Assembly (NCBI GenBank): GCA_000467715.1
Contig: AJFK01000057.1
Coordinates: 1-64,000, forward strand
Direction: 5' to 3'
Source: Hysterium pulicare CBS 123377
Lineage: Eukaryota; Ascomycota; Dothideomycetes; Hysteriales; Hysteriaceae
Length of the DNA stretch: 64,000 nt
The position numbers and the translations under genes were made by a program. Shown here piece by piece: positions 1 to 10,277 of the stretch; position 1 is the first letter of the stretch, and each line of letters starts with the position of its first letter. The notes below the pieces were generated by a model, which had not been told where the DNA came from, did not search any database, and saw only the letters and a list, made by a program, of their open reading frames with translations.

Positions 1-235
1 AAGTATCTAATAAATATTTAATAAATTTAAAAGTATATATATTATATTTTAATAATAAAAAAAATTAAAATTTTTAAATTAAATTTTTTTTTTAATTAAA
101 ATAAAAGTTAAAATAATTTAAAGTAATTTATAATTTTATTAAAATTATAGTATTATAAAAAGTAAAGGAGATAAGTATTAGAGTAGTTGCATAATAGATT
201 AAATTTGTTACTGCTTTAATTATTTATTGTCTTAT
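1..235. other. AT-rich block at left edge
   Basis: The first ~235 bases are almost pure A/T with long homopolymer runs and no open frame, in sharp contrast to the balanced composition that follows. This could be the edge of an AT-rich isochore or of a heavily mutated (RIP-like) repeat. The window is cut here, so the source cannot be identified. Confidence 0.6.
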
Positions 236-337
236 TGGTTCAAGGACTAGAAGAGTACCTGAAGGAGTCATTCTGGGCTTTGGTTAGGATATCTCACAGC
301 TCTACATAGTCTTCTTCGATTCCTCTGCAGGGCAAAG

Positions 338-508
338 ATGTGTGCCTGCGGCGTAGAGAACTTTAATACAACAATCTGCGAAAATTGCCAGAGCACTTCG
401 TGCTTCGAATGTACAGCTATTTCAGAACAAGTAAGCCTCAGTTTCTTCACATTACTAAATCCCAAAAGGGATATGGTGTGGTTCGTGCACAGAAAGAGAC
501 CTGAGTTC
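338..508 (+). CDS. possible zinc-ribbon micro-protein (uncertain)
   Basis: An ORF from the ATG at 338 begins with a dense cysteine cluster, MCACGVENFN...CENC...CFEC, resembling the RanBP2-like pattern C-x-C-x3-N-x5-C-x2-C followed by another C-x2-C. A good donor (GTAAGC at about 430) and a branch-like TTACTAAAT follow. Splicing to an acceptor near 490 would end the protein after about 34 residues. Unspliced, the frame runs to 670. An upstream exon joined at the CTGCAG just before 338 is possible. The motif resembles the two micro-proteins at the right end of the window, but here the first two cysteines are one residue apart. Function unknown; the gene model is weak. Confidence 0.3.
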
Positions 509-832
509 TGCCAATTGGCTACGTCATCTGTGGTGAACCGACCAGCAGTTGCTCGGGACAACAAAACCTCAACCCCACCACCAAAGTCACTTCCTTCCCG
601 GCCTTGGAATGCAGCTTGCTTGAAAAGACACACAAAGCCTGCATTGTTTGTCAATCATCACCTTCATTGAATGCCTACCCACAGCTGCAAATGGTAAACT
701 TCGTATCACCCCACTTGCTACACACCTTCACGTGCCAGAAGACCCAACCATATTGCGACCGCCTGAGCACTTGTCTCAGACCTACTTAACTACACCACGA
801 CATTTTTGCCTGGACAAAACACACTCCACACA

Positions 833-1721
833 ATGACGCTACATTCTCCCAATCTACACTCGCCTTCGCAGCACCCGGAACGCCCGAAAGGTGAGCGTAT
901 CTCTGCCCTTTTCTCGAGGATCATCTCCGTCTAACCATGACACAGGCATTTTGAAGAACTCCAGCTCCTACAGAACCACTTCGGCCACGTCTCCGATAAG
1001 CGAAGCTGCACCGCTGACGCATGCACAATCTGCAGAGCGGCCAGAGCTGGGCCGAGAGATGTCAGAGAAGGAAATTGTGTTGGAGAATACTATGATGAAT
1101 GCTGGCCTTAATCACCGTCGATCGTCATCGAACCCGCGGGGGCCTGGGTCGCGGCGGCAATCAGGAACCGTACAAGCTGCTGATGAAAATAGCCCGAGGC
1201 TGAAGTGGGACGAAGCAAACTTGTACTTGACCGAGCAAGAGCGGGACAGCACTATGAAGATTACCGAACCAAAGACTCCATACGCCAAGCAATACGATCC
1301 AGGTGAGGATGAAGAGGAGATAGCAATGTTGAATGCCGAGGACCTCAAAGTAGATGAGTTGGACGATGTGAAGGGAAAGACGCATAGAAAACCTAGGATC
1401 GACGATATTCCGGATTTCGACCTTGGAGAGCCGGAAGTCGATGCCCAAACAGCACACACCCCGGAGAATGAAAAGCGCGTTATGGTCGATTCAGATACGG
1501 AAGGGGATGTTGGCCGACATGGTGAACAGTTTCCCCACATGACACCAGAGGAACTAGAGAAGCACCGCAAGTTTGAGGAGATGCGGAAGAAACATTACGA
1601 GATGAAAAACGTGAAGAACCTTCTTGGGTATGACTAGTCCCTATCGGACTGGATCAAGTATTCTTGCTAACTGAAACAACTTAGTCACCCGGAAGACGTC
1701 GATGCAGACGAGGAAGATTAG
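833..1721 (+). CDS. GLC8: Protein phosphatase 1 regulatory inhibitor-2 family (Glc8)
   Basis: Three exons, 833-890, 946-1627 and 1685-1721, give 258 residues. Exon 1 supplies the start and the lysine that completes the family's PP1-binding signature KGILKN (residues 19-24); its intron (891-945) has GTGAGC, branch CTAAC and CACAG. The middle exon carries the conserved LKWDEANLYLTE block, a TPYAKQYDP stretch where the Thr-Pro is the likely GSK3-type phosphosite, and the C-terminal RKKHYEMK helix that reaches the PP1 active site. The last intron (1628-1684) restores the family ending NLLGHPED instead of a stop after NLLGYD. In yeast Glc8 activates or modulates the PP1 catalytic subunit in cytosol and nucleus. 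Much of the rest is acidic and probably disordered, as usual for the family. Confidence 0.9.
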
Positions 1722-2162
1722 CCATCCGTACCCCCTGCGCTTCCCAATGGCCAGTAGCGAATCGCTCTTGGAATACATTCAGTACACCACAAAACAGAAT
1801 AACCAAACGACGAACACTGCTGCCTGTGGTCGATTTGATATTATATACTTTCGTTACAATTGCGGCGCTATCTGGCAATTCAAAGAGGTCGCAGACTATG
1901 TTTCACTTCCTAATCATTGATTGGGTTGCTTAACAGGGCATGGCATCTACCAGGTTCCTCTTTCCTTTGTTTGCAAAGTTCTCTTGTCTAGATACCTCAA
2001 TCGAATTCGGCTGGATTCATAAGCAATTCACTCTAAACCATAGCGCAAGCTTCATACTGCACTGGTAGGAGTTTACATTGGGTTCGAATATATTGGAATG
2101 TTCTCATTAAACCTCGTACAATACCCTCAAATTTGATTATCACAAGCATTTCTTCGTTGGCT
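1722..2162. other. gene-free stretch between convergent genes
   Basis: Holds the 3' ends of GLC8 and of the convergent small gene. No supported ORF or repeat is seen. Confidence 0.5.
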
Positions 2163-2634
2163 TTATGCTGGGTTTGGCTTCAATCCTATCTGCACCCTCA
2201 ATCGTTCTACCTTTTGCTCTTTGCTTCCTGTCCGTTCCACTTCTAGAGCGAGTAACATCGCATCAACCATTGTGTCTGCAATTGACATTAGTGATGACAC
2301 CAAGCCTCGATCGCATGAGAACTAACCAGTCAATTTCGCGATGTCCTTGGGGGTGTCAGGGAACTTCTCGATCAGTCTACCGTTCTTAAGGCTATACAGC
2401 ACATTCAATTGGTCTTCCGCGGAAGTAAGGTGACTGTTCGCAACGCGTGCAGTGTTGTTAAGATTACTGGGTTGATAATTAGATGTGTCTTCGAACTTGA
2501 CAGACGCAAAGGTTTTACATTGCTTTCATTTTGGTGTCCATTTTATCTAACCGGTGTGCTGCATCATCCTTCTGAGGAGTAGTCGCAGCTGGCTTCGTGT
2601 TCGCCGCCTTGTTTGGAGTGCTTGTGGTGGACAT
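2163..2634 (-). CDS. Small orphan protein, three exons
   Basis: Minus-strand exons 2634-2519, 2466-2327 and 2275-2163 join into 122 residues, beginning MSTTSTPNKAANTKPAATT and ending QIGLKPNPA. No single frame shows the gene, because both introns (52 and 51 bases) break it. They have recognisable signals: intron 1 ends CTAAT...CCCAG, and intron 2 has GTTAGT, branch CACTAAT and TTGCAG. The product is a Ser/Thr/Lys/Pro-rich N terminus followed by a helical, soluble region rich in Leu, Asp and Lys (residues 40-115). It has no signal peptide, membrane segment or cysteine pattern. I do not recognise the family. The fit of frames across two introns makes a real gene likely. Confidence 0.65.
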
Positions 2635-3489
2635 GATGGTAGACTGAAATAGCAATGAGATTTGGACGTTGAAATTCTTGTAGGGAGACTGTCTACCCCC
2701 TGTGGCAGGCTCTTCCTTATACTGACTACTACTGAATACTAATTACTTGATCCCGATTCCAAGCTTTCCAAGGTTCTTTCATGCTGGATGACGTTTACAA
2801 TACGTACGGGAATGTACATGTTGATTTTGGTCGAGTCGACGGGAACTTATCGGGCCTTTCATGTTTGCGGTACGGAGGAATGATGGTCCCGAATCGATGC
2901 AACTGCCATCTCCTATCACTACCGTCGGCATCACTCCGACACTATCCCAATAGATCATGCATTCGGCCTCACCACTACGAATGAATGTGTTTACGGCTCT
3001 CATCAAAATGGAAGCGCAAGGAGTGTAAGAATTTATTATCACGACAAAACCCACTGTCCCTCTCCTTCATGAATCTTAGTCTTACAAACACAAATCCCGT
3101 TTGACATCTATTATGACTCTGTTTTGCTCTCTCACTTCCTTATCCTCCAGTCCGTGACATATCTGCCTTGATTAAAACACCCTCACGAGTCTGGAGTCCG
3201 CGGCCGACATGTTATGACTTATAAGCAGCCTTTCTAATGAATGTCATCCAGATAAGACCAACCAAATTCTACCACTGACCTGAAGATCACTCTGTCTGAT
3301 CCTCGCTTCTTACTTCATAACTTCTCAATGCGGTGTAGTCTTTCAGTCGCACTTCTTATTTTGATACCAAGGGTCAGCACTGCCCATTACGACCGTAGAG
3401 TTTACAAGTTGTTGAATTCCCAGAGACCTCTTCAACTCTATCTCAGCCTGCGTTCCAGGATATCGTTCATCATCCATACTACCACCTCG
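2635..3489. other. gene-free stretch
   Basis: Upstream of the small minus-strand gene and of the decayed VOC gene. Short opposed ORFs around 2780-3050 have no family features. Nothing else is supported. Confidence 0.4.
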
Positions 3490-4362
3490 TCCAAGGTGCT
3501 CTCCTTGATCTTAGTAAGTCTCTTCACTTTAGCCATTCCCCATGCGCTAGCATGCAATCCTACCAACATCATGCCAAGATATAATAGCAGCTTCTCTCGC
3601 CCTACGCTTGGCTCAGATGGCACTGAAAACCCAGCGACCCTTGGCTATATAATAAACCACATGGATCTTATCGTCATCGGCCTAAACGCAACCAGAGGCC
3701 TCTACGGATATCCTAGCATGAGACATATCTTCACGTATGATGCGTCAGCTGTGTACTCGATCATAAATATGGGCCACGCACAAGCGGGCAAGAATGGTAC
3801 AGGTTTATAGACGGCGGCACAAATGCTGATGGAGAAGAACAATATGGAAGAGTTGGTTGAGTTTTTGGTTCTGAAAGTAATGTCAATGCTACCCGTCACC
3901 AATCAGCTCCAATGGTTCTGATGCATGATAATACTTATCTCTCACCCTAGAGCCATAATTCAACCCACCGCGTATTCACTCCTACAGCTACTCAACCTTA
4001 TCTTACATTGGTCTCATTGTTCCGGACATTAACACAGCGTAAGCTTATATTGAAGCTCACTATGTTATTATTGTCAAACGCGTCAGCGAGGATCCTTCTA
4101 CTGAGTCAGACTCTATAGTCGCTGGACTAGGAATTCACTGAAAAAGGGTTTGATTAAGCTCAGCCACGCGTAAGCGGTGATTATATTTAAAGCTCTCATT
4201 TATGGTTGATTTCATTGAATAATGTAACGGTGTTGCTTTGATTTTGCGTTGAGTTCAGGAATTCACTGATCCTGGGGGTGGATCAAAGTTTTGGGGTTTG
4301 ACGAATTCTTGATTATTGCGGATCCTGATGGAAACTTAATTGAAGCGCAGCAGCAACCTTAG
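3490..4362 (+). pseudogene. Decayed secreted VOC/glyoxalase-family enzyme
   Basis: Reading-frame pieces keep the order of a secreted vicinal-oxygen-chelate (glyoxalase I-like) protein. They are a hydrophobic leader (SLILVSLFTLAIPHALA), then TLGYIINHMDLIV, a stretch RHIFTYDASAVYSI, the glyoxalase-like GHAQAGKNGTG, the second-half strand YIGLIVPDI, VKRVSEDPSTESDS, and finally the diagnostic C-terminus FLIIADPDGNLIEAQ before a stop. The frame is interrupted after NGTG by TAG where the family has a residue, after PDINTA by TAA, and by TGA after GLGIH. At least two are consistent with CAG/CAA to TAG/TAA changes, the C-to-T type that RIP causes. No good start codon precedes the leader. A 115-base insert splits the last third. 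The gene is dead; this is a host gene, not an element. Confidence 0.75.
4129..4269 (+). mobile_element. SINE-like short insertion, copy 1, with 13-base target duplication
   Basis: A 115-base insert (4142-4256) lies inside the dead VOC gene between two copies of AGGAATTCACTGA (4129-4141 and 4257-4269). Removing the insert and one repeat restores the continuous VOC reading order, which shows a true insertion with target duplication. The insert shares most of its length, including AGCTCARCCACGCGTMAGCGGTGATTA-type sequence, with copy 2 at 57145-57284. It has no ORF and no terminal inverted repeats. A long, variable target duplication points to LINE-type (target-primed) mobilisation, so a SINE is the best guess. 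Resemblance of the 5' part to a tRNA A-box is suggestive only. Confidence 0.65.
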
Positions 4363-4720
4363 AGAAACTTGGGATCTGGACTTGGAGGGATGGTGTGGAA
4401 TGTACATCGTGTTTCACGACCGTGAAATACTTTAATCTAAGGCCCGTAAGCTTAAACCTTTAGTAGCTCTTGCAAGGTAAGAAAGTGGAATAGAGAAGAT
4501 TTCGGATTAGTCTAAGGAATGTAACTGGATTTGAAGCCTTTCACAGGGCCCAGATTGACTTGTAGAGCGGTGTTATCGGAGTTGGCAGGGTCACGCTCAC
4601 AGCCTGGAAGGTCAGCCACAGCTTGCGCCACAAATACGCGGTGTCGATCTACTTCAACACCACATCACCGACTTCTTCCTACAACTTCGCGATATTTGGG
4701 AATAATAGAGTTTCTTCAAA
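4363..4720. other. gene-free stretch, promoter of the M18 gene
   Basis: Between the dead VOC gene and the aminopeptidase start. No supported ORF. Confidence 0.4.
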
Positions 4721-6518
4721 ATGACGAAGACCCAACCCCCTCTTCGCAAGGCCATTTCCAACGCAGACCTCTACTCCGATCCCTCACCACCACCACCACC
4801 ACCACGACATCCTAGCTTAGCCCGCCACTTTACCACTGTCCATCGTCCCCGCCCAAATCCCTTCCTCCAGGGACGCAATATCCATAATCCTCCCCAAGTT
4901 CGTCACAGCATCGCTGGACCCTTTCACAGTCTCCTCGATACCGATAATGATGACTGCGGAGTACCTGCCCAACTCCAGAAGTCCCCCACTCCTCCGCCTG
5001 TGCCTCCTAAGTTGAAGCTGCCACCTGTTCAAGCTATCCCACCGCGACCAGTACGAAAGTCGAACGATCCTGCGCAGTATACGAAGCCGTTCTGTGATTA
5101 TTTGACCAATAACCCAACCGTGTTTCATGCAGTGGACGCAGTGGCGAAGGATCTCGAAGTACATGGATACTCTAAGCTATCTGAGAGAGATAGCTGGAAG
5201 CTGAAGAAGGGCGGGAAATACTTCGTCGAACGGAATGGTAGTAGTTTGATTGCATTCGCTATTGGAAGAGGCTATGAGCCTGGAAATGGTGCAGCGATCA
5301 TTGCAGGGCACATCGATGCACTGACTGCAAAGTTGAAGCCGATTCCAAAGTTACATAACAAAGCTGGTTATGTACAGTTGGGAGTTGCGCCGTATGCTGG
5401 AGCGTTGAACAGTACGTGGTGGGACAGGGATCTTGGGGTTGGCGGAAGAGTCCTCATCAAGGAGGGAGGCAAAATTGTTTCGAAGTTGGTCAAGTTAGAC
5501 TGGCCAATTGCTCGGATACCTACCCTTGCTCCTCACTTCGGTGCGGCAGCAGTTGGCCCTTTCAACAAGGAGACTCAGATGGTCCCCATAGTGGGCCTTG
5601 ACAACACCGATATGATGGGATCACAGGGTGAGCATTGGAAACCCTCGCTTCTTGGGGGAGAAGGTACCTTTACCGCTACTCAACCGGAGCGATTGGTTAG
5701 AGCTATCTCGAAAGAATTGAAGGTTTCGGACTGTATGATATTTCATTCTCCATTGCAGCTTTGCATGCTAATAACCTGCAGATAGCACTATCGTCAACTG
5801 GGAACTCGAGCTCTTCGACATTCAGCCAGCTCAAGTCGGCGGCCTCGAGAAGGAGTTCATCTTCGCAGGGCGCATCGATGATAAGCTCTGTTCTTGGTCT
5901 GCTATCCAATCCCTCATTAACAGCACTGATTCGTACACCCAATCGTCCTCCAGCCAAATCAAGATTATCGGACTCTTCGATGACGAAGAAATAGGCAGCC
6001 TTCTCCGTCAAGGCGCTCGCTCAAACTTTCTTCCAACGGTCATCGAACGCGTTGTTGATTCATTCGCCGATTCTGGTATCACCAGTCTTATCTCCAGGAC
6101 ATATGCGAACAGTTTCCTCGTGTCTTCTGACGTTACACATGCTGTGAACCCGAACTTCTTGAATGCATATCTCGAGAACCATTCACCTCGTCTCAATGTC
6201 GGTCTCTCCGTGACTTGTGACTCAAACGGCCACATGACCACCGATTCTGTCTCAACAGCTATCCTCCAGCGTTGCGCAGAGAAATCCAGCGCCAAGCTAC
6301 AGGTCTTCCAGATTCGAAACGACTCAAGGAGTGGGGGGACTGTTGGTCCTATGCTCAGTGCGAAGACTGGTATCAGGGCTATCGACGCCGGAATCCCGCA
6401 GTTGAGCATGCATAGCATCCGTGCGACGACAGGTAGTCTGGACCCTGGATTGGGCGTCATTGCCTTCCAGGCTTTCTTGGATCATTTCGAGACTGTGGAT
6501 GCTGAATTCAAGGCCTAG
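4721..6518 (+). CDS. M18 family aspartyl/vacuolar-type aminopeptidase
   Basis: Exons 4721-5732 and 5782-6518 (intron 5733-5781, GTATGA, branch GCTAATAAC, CTGCAG) encode 582 residues. This is a zinc metallo-aminopeptidase of family M18, the family of Ape1/Lap4 and DNPEP, which removes N-terminal, often acidic, residues and forms dodecamers in cytosol or vacuole. Visible motifs are GHIDALTAKLKP (zinc His and catalytic-site Asp, H197/D199), a metal-binding DDKLCSW, the catalytic Glu pair in FDDEEIGS, and SMHSIR near the C terminus where the last zinc His is expected. The first ~120 residues are an atypical proline-rich, low-complexity extension, including PSPPPPPP encoded by a CCA run. It is longer than the propeptide of yeast Ape1 and its role is unknown. 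A later start near the core cannot be excluded. Confidence 0.9.
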
Positions 6519-7809
6519 TGTTTGTATGGTAGGAAAGATAGGTTGATATGGGGTGTGCTAGTAGCTATTTTCCCTTTTTTTATTACGCAGAGCGAATAAT
6601 AGGCTTTATGTAGATTGTATACATATCAGCGAATCAAATTTGTATCTCCTTGGCTTTTCATCCTAGATCATCCAAGCTTAAGTAAGGATGTAAGTCGGAT
6701 TACTGGGGACCATTGGTAAGGCCCGTTCTCCTCCTTCTACATAGGTAGTTTGGTCTTCGCGCGAGGCATTAATGTGCTTTTACTACTGTCAGCGTTACTA
6801 ACAGAGAGTTCTTACTCCTACATCTAGTTTCAGGTTGCCAGCAACAAGTTGTAAGTTTGAGACCCAGAGGCGCCTTTGCGAAGGAAGTTATGCCCGGCGT
6901 AACCCCTCCGGGAAGTCATGGTCCAGATACCACCTACATAATTCTTTCGATAGTGGATCTTGGCAGATACCCTTATTGACATATTTGGTTCGGAGAACCC
7001 GTTGAGTTGGGTTTGGTAGAACCTTAAACACAGTGCCGAGAACATGATTGCTCGCGTCGAGCAAAAGAGTGAATTTGAGTGTTAACTAGCTAGGTTGATA
7101 GATTGAGCGCATGTTTTCATACCATGGTGTTCTTGTACAGAGTATTTCGTTCTGGGTTGAGAGAAGTTTTCATCATGGATGCATATCATGGAATGAGGAA
7201 ACATTCCATTGATAGAGATAGTACGACTTTGGGTAATTTCTGATACTCTTTTCTTTTTTGCCCTTTTCTTCGTTCCCTTGAAGCAATTCTAGTACTTCCT
7301 ATTAGATAAAATGTGGGGCGTGGCGCAGCTCAAATGTTTTGATGCAGCTGTGCCATGTTCCGGTAGGCGCCCCGGCGTAGCGCTTCCATCAGGTGAACAA
7401 AGTCTCAAAAACATCGCCATACAATAGAATTCTGGAGCCAATACCATCACACGAAACCCTTGACTAGTCCACACTCGTCGGAAAGTCTTGTCAATCACTT
7501 GTAATGGCTCGAGACTGAGATACTCCAAAAGATTGGACGTTTGGCAGATTTGTGGAAGTACACAGGTGCGCATTCTTATTGGCCCACGAAGTAGCAAACT
7601 GAAGCTTTGTATCCGTGTTTTTATGTCGTTCTTTGAATTTGTTGATAGTCCGTCGCGACTCGCGAAAACGCTGACAGTTAAGAATATACTAGTTGCCGGC
7701 TTCCGGAATTGACTCCTCTTGCACACCTCTTGCCCGGAAGGTACCCCGAGAATGGATATGCCCTGAAATGGGTCGGAGTTAAAATATTTCACCAAAGTTA
7801 TCCTTCATC
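6519..7809. other. gene-free stretch with unsupported ORFs
   Basis: Contains a 168-codon minus ORF at 7289-7795 and a short one at 6830-7045. Neither shows a recognisable domain, codon regularity or consistent splice context. The larger might be an orphan or a decayed gene, but I do not call it. Confidence 0.35.
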
Positions 7810-8782
7810 TTATCCACCCTTCCAGTACATAAGCCCTAAATCGACTTTCTTCGCTTCTCCGCCAGTCTTGCTTGCTGGCAACTCGATACTCTCGGGATAA
7901 GTATTTTCAAGCACGAATCCGTTCTTCTCGAGCACTCGACGGCTTGCAATGTTGTTGCCTAAGTATGCGGCTCTAATCCAGTGAATGTTTACACAAGGCA
8001 ACAGGAATGTGTCCATGATAGCGCGAAGAGCGACTGTTAGGATACCCTGACCTTGAAATGCGGGATCCAAGTAGACTATTCGAGCCGTGAGCTTGAATCT
8101 TTACATGACCCGTAAACCAAATTTCCAGTACTGGACCATTTTCCTGTTGAATGATACGTAACACGGTATGCTCCTATGGGTTAATAGAAAGTAACCTACA
8201 TGAAATGCTCCAAGCGACTCTAGGGTCGTATGGGTGCTTCGAACTGTCACTCCCCTCAGCGCCCCGCCTTATCCACTCTTCCTCTTCTATAACGATTCTC
8301 AAACTTCTTCCCCTTACCATGATCTCGCCGATGAACCTCTCCTCTCCGTCTTCTTGAACCACTCTAATAGCCGTAACCGGAATCCGCCCACTGATAAACT
8401 GCCTACTCTTCTCGACGTCTACCTCACTCCGGCCATGCATACTCATAATAAAATGCTCTTTAGTTAAATTGATCAGCTTTTCTTGTTCTTCTTCTGGCAT
8501 ATTGTCAATGCTTTGAAATGCCTTTCGTCCGGCAAAGAAGGTCTGGAGATTTTCCCACTCGGAGAGCGAATCGCTCGTGTTAGCGAATTGCTCTGCAAAA
8601 TGCGCCTCCCACGCTTCGTGGGTGAAGGGGAAAGGCCATCTTGCGAGGTTCATGTAGATGCGTGGATCATTTAGGAGTAATATCATGGTTTCTCCATCGG
8701 AGGCCCGAGGAGGGGTAAGATGGATGTTTGAGAGAGGTGATGGGAGGCGTAGATAAAGTTCCCCGTCTTCACTGAACTGCAT
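7810..8782 (-). CDS. GNAT-family N-acetyltransferase
   Basis: Exons 8782-8200 and 8075-7810 (intron 8076-8199, GTAGGT...AATAG, 124 bases) encode 282 residues. The join gives RVAWSISFYLDPAFQGQGI, the continuous beta4/beta5 region of a RimJ/RimL-type GNAT fold with the acetyl-CoA loop QGQGI. Downstream is the beta6-alpha4 signature AAYLGNNIASRRVLEKNGF. The N-terminal half (IHLTPPRASDGETMILLLNDPRIYMNLARWPFPFT) matches the start of the same fold. A ~70-residue insertion with FFAGRKAF and VEKSRQFISG separates the strands. The start MQFSEDGEL is preferred over an in-frame upstream extension that looks like 5' leader. The substrate is unknown; many fungal relatives modify small amines or peptide N termini. 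Confidence 0.8.
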
Positions 8783-9386
8783 CTTCGATAAGATGAAAGG
8801 AGAACGAAGAGGGAATGCGAAAGCGGAATGAAGAGAGATCAATGCAAAGAATGGTCGGTCCGTCTGACGACGAAGGCACAAATTGTTTATGAAGAAGAAA
8901 AGAAATCCTCTGTCAGATAGAGCAGAAGTCAAATACAGACCTCTTGGATTCGATCCGCAATGGACATGTAGTTCTCATAGGGCGCAGGATTCTAAGGTAT
9001 GACGGGAACGAACTTCAATCAAGCGTACTCACACATCCTCGTGTAGGCGAACTCTGCATCATACCGGTCAAGCCTCAAAAAGGCCCCCCGCAAGGCACAC
9101 TCGTCACAGCGCATAAATCCCTGAATGAACAACTCAGCCATGCATCTAGTACATTAAAAATTGCCTATGCTAAACCAGTTCAAGTAGTAGATGGTTTGGA
9201 TTTGTTATTTCAACCTCTAAAATCTGACCAAGCGCGCCAGAAGCCTGCACGGTGACGCATCTCGTATACCAGGAAGCATGTGCAAAACTCCAACGGCCTT
9301 CCCATATTCCTTCAAACCACCTGAGCGACTTCCATACATCTATACTTCCTATATTCCTATATCACCAATAAAAGATTTCCTTCAAG
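8783..9386. other. divergent intergenic stretch
   Basis: Between the divergent GNAT gene and the membrane-protein gene. A 103-codon plus ORF at 8944-9255 has no recognisable features and is not called. Confidence 0.4.
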
Positions 9387-10277
9387 ATGAACAATAGCTT
9401 AAAAGACAAGCTATGCGAAGCAAAATACCCGGACATCAAAGATCCCAGCCTCAGCCTCCTCTCCTTCTTCGCCATCCTCGGTCTCCTCGCCTGCACCATC
9501 GCAACGGAAGTCGTCACTTACCAGCACTTCTCTGTCTCGACTTCCACCAGCTCAACTCCAAAGCCCGAGGAGCCATCCTCAACTGCAATACCGCCAACAA
9601 CACCAACAGATACAGACGATGCAAATCCCGAGTCTAACAATACCACCCAAACTTCCGACTCAACCACTCCACCACCCCAACCCACCGATTCAAAACCCAA
9701 AACCGCCCAAAGCGAGCCTTCGGTCCCTACCCCCTACACCCGCGCAACCCGCTTCGCCGCAGCAACCCTTCTGCTCGTCCCCACAACCCTCCTCTTCACC
9801 TACCGCGTCCTAACCGCCTTCCCGCACTACGGCCCCATCTGCGCCTCCTACCCCGATTCCAAAATAGCCCGCACCTCGCTCCCCTTATTCATCCTCCTAA
9901 ACATCACCCCCTTGATCGTCGCCTGCTGTGCCTGGCTGCGGTCTCTAGTAGACTGTGTACTCGTGAGGTGGTGGAAAACATTGAGTTACAGCCAATGGCC
10001 TGTTCTACTACCGCTTTTCGGAGTGGTGATTTTGCCTGCTGGTTTGGTGGTGGCGGCTATGTATGCTGTTAGGGATGGATGTTTGAGGGTTATGGGGGTT
10101 GAGGATGGGGAGGGGAAGAAGAAGGCGAAGGCGAGGGCTTTGGAGGATGGGGCGGAGGAATATGAGGTTCAGGCTTTGGTTGGTGGGGAGGGGGATAGAG
10201 ATGCGGTGGAGGATGATGAAGAGACGGTTTATGGACGAGGGAGCGACGAGGAGAGGAGGGGAAAGGAGGAGGTTTAG
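9387..10277 (+). CDS. Hypothetical four-helix membrane protein
   Basis: An intronless 296-residue ORF. Residues ~25-45 form a first hydrophobic helix (LLSFFAILGLLACTIATEVV). A Ser/Thr/Pro-rich loop of ~75 residues follows (SSTPKPEEPSSTAIPPTTP), probably glycosylated if lumenal or extracellular. Three further helices lie near 125-145, 170-190 and 208-230. The last ~60 residues are charged and acidic (GVEDGEGKKKAKARALEDG, DDEETVYGRGSDEE), likely cytosolic. I do not recognise the family. The arrangement resembles fungal orphan membrane proteins. The sequence is GC-rich in the first two thirds and G-rich in the tail. Confidence 0.65.
   Translation: MNNSLKDKLCEAKYPDIKDPSLSLLSFFAILGLLACTIATEVVTYQHFSVSTSTSSTPKPEEPSSTAIPPTTPTDTDDANPESNNTTQTSDSTTPPPQPTDSKPKTAQSEPSVPTPYTRATRFAAATLLLVPTTLLFTYRVLTAFPHYGPICASYPDSKIARTSLPLFILLNITPLIVACCAWLRSLVDCVLVRWWKTLSYSQWPVLLPLFGVVILPAGLVVAAMYAVRDGCLRVMGVEDGEGKKKAKARALEDGAEEYEVQALVGGEGDRDAVEDDEETVYGRGSDEERRGKEEV

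Noticed and set aside
7289-7795. 168-codon minus-strand ORF
   Set aside because: No family motif, unclear start and no splice context; probably chance.
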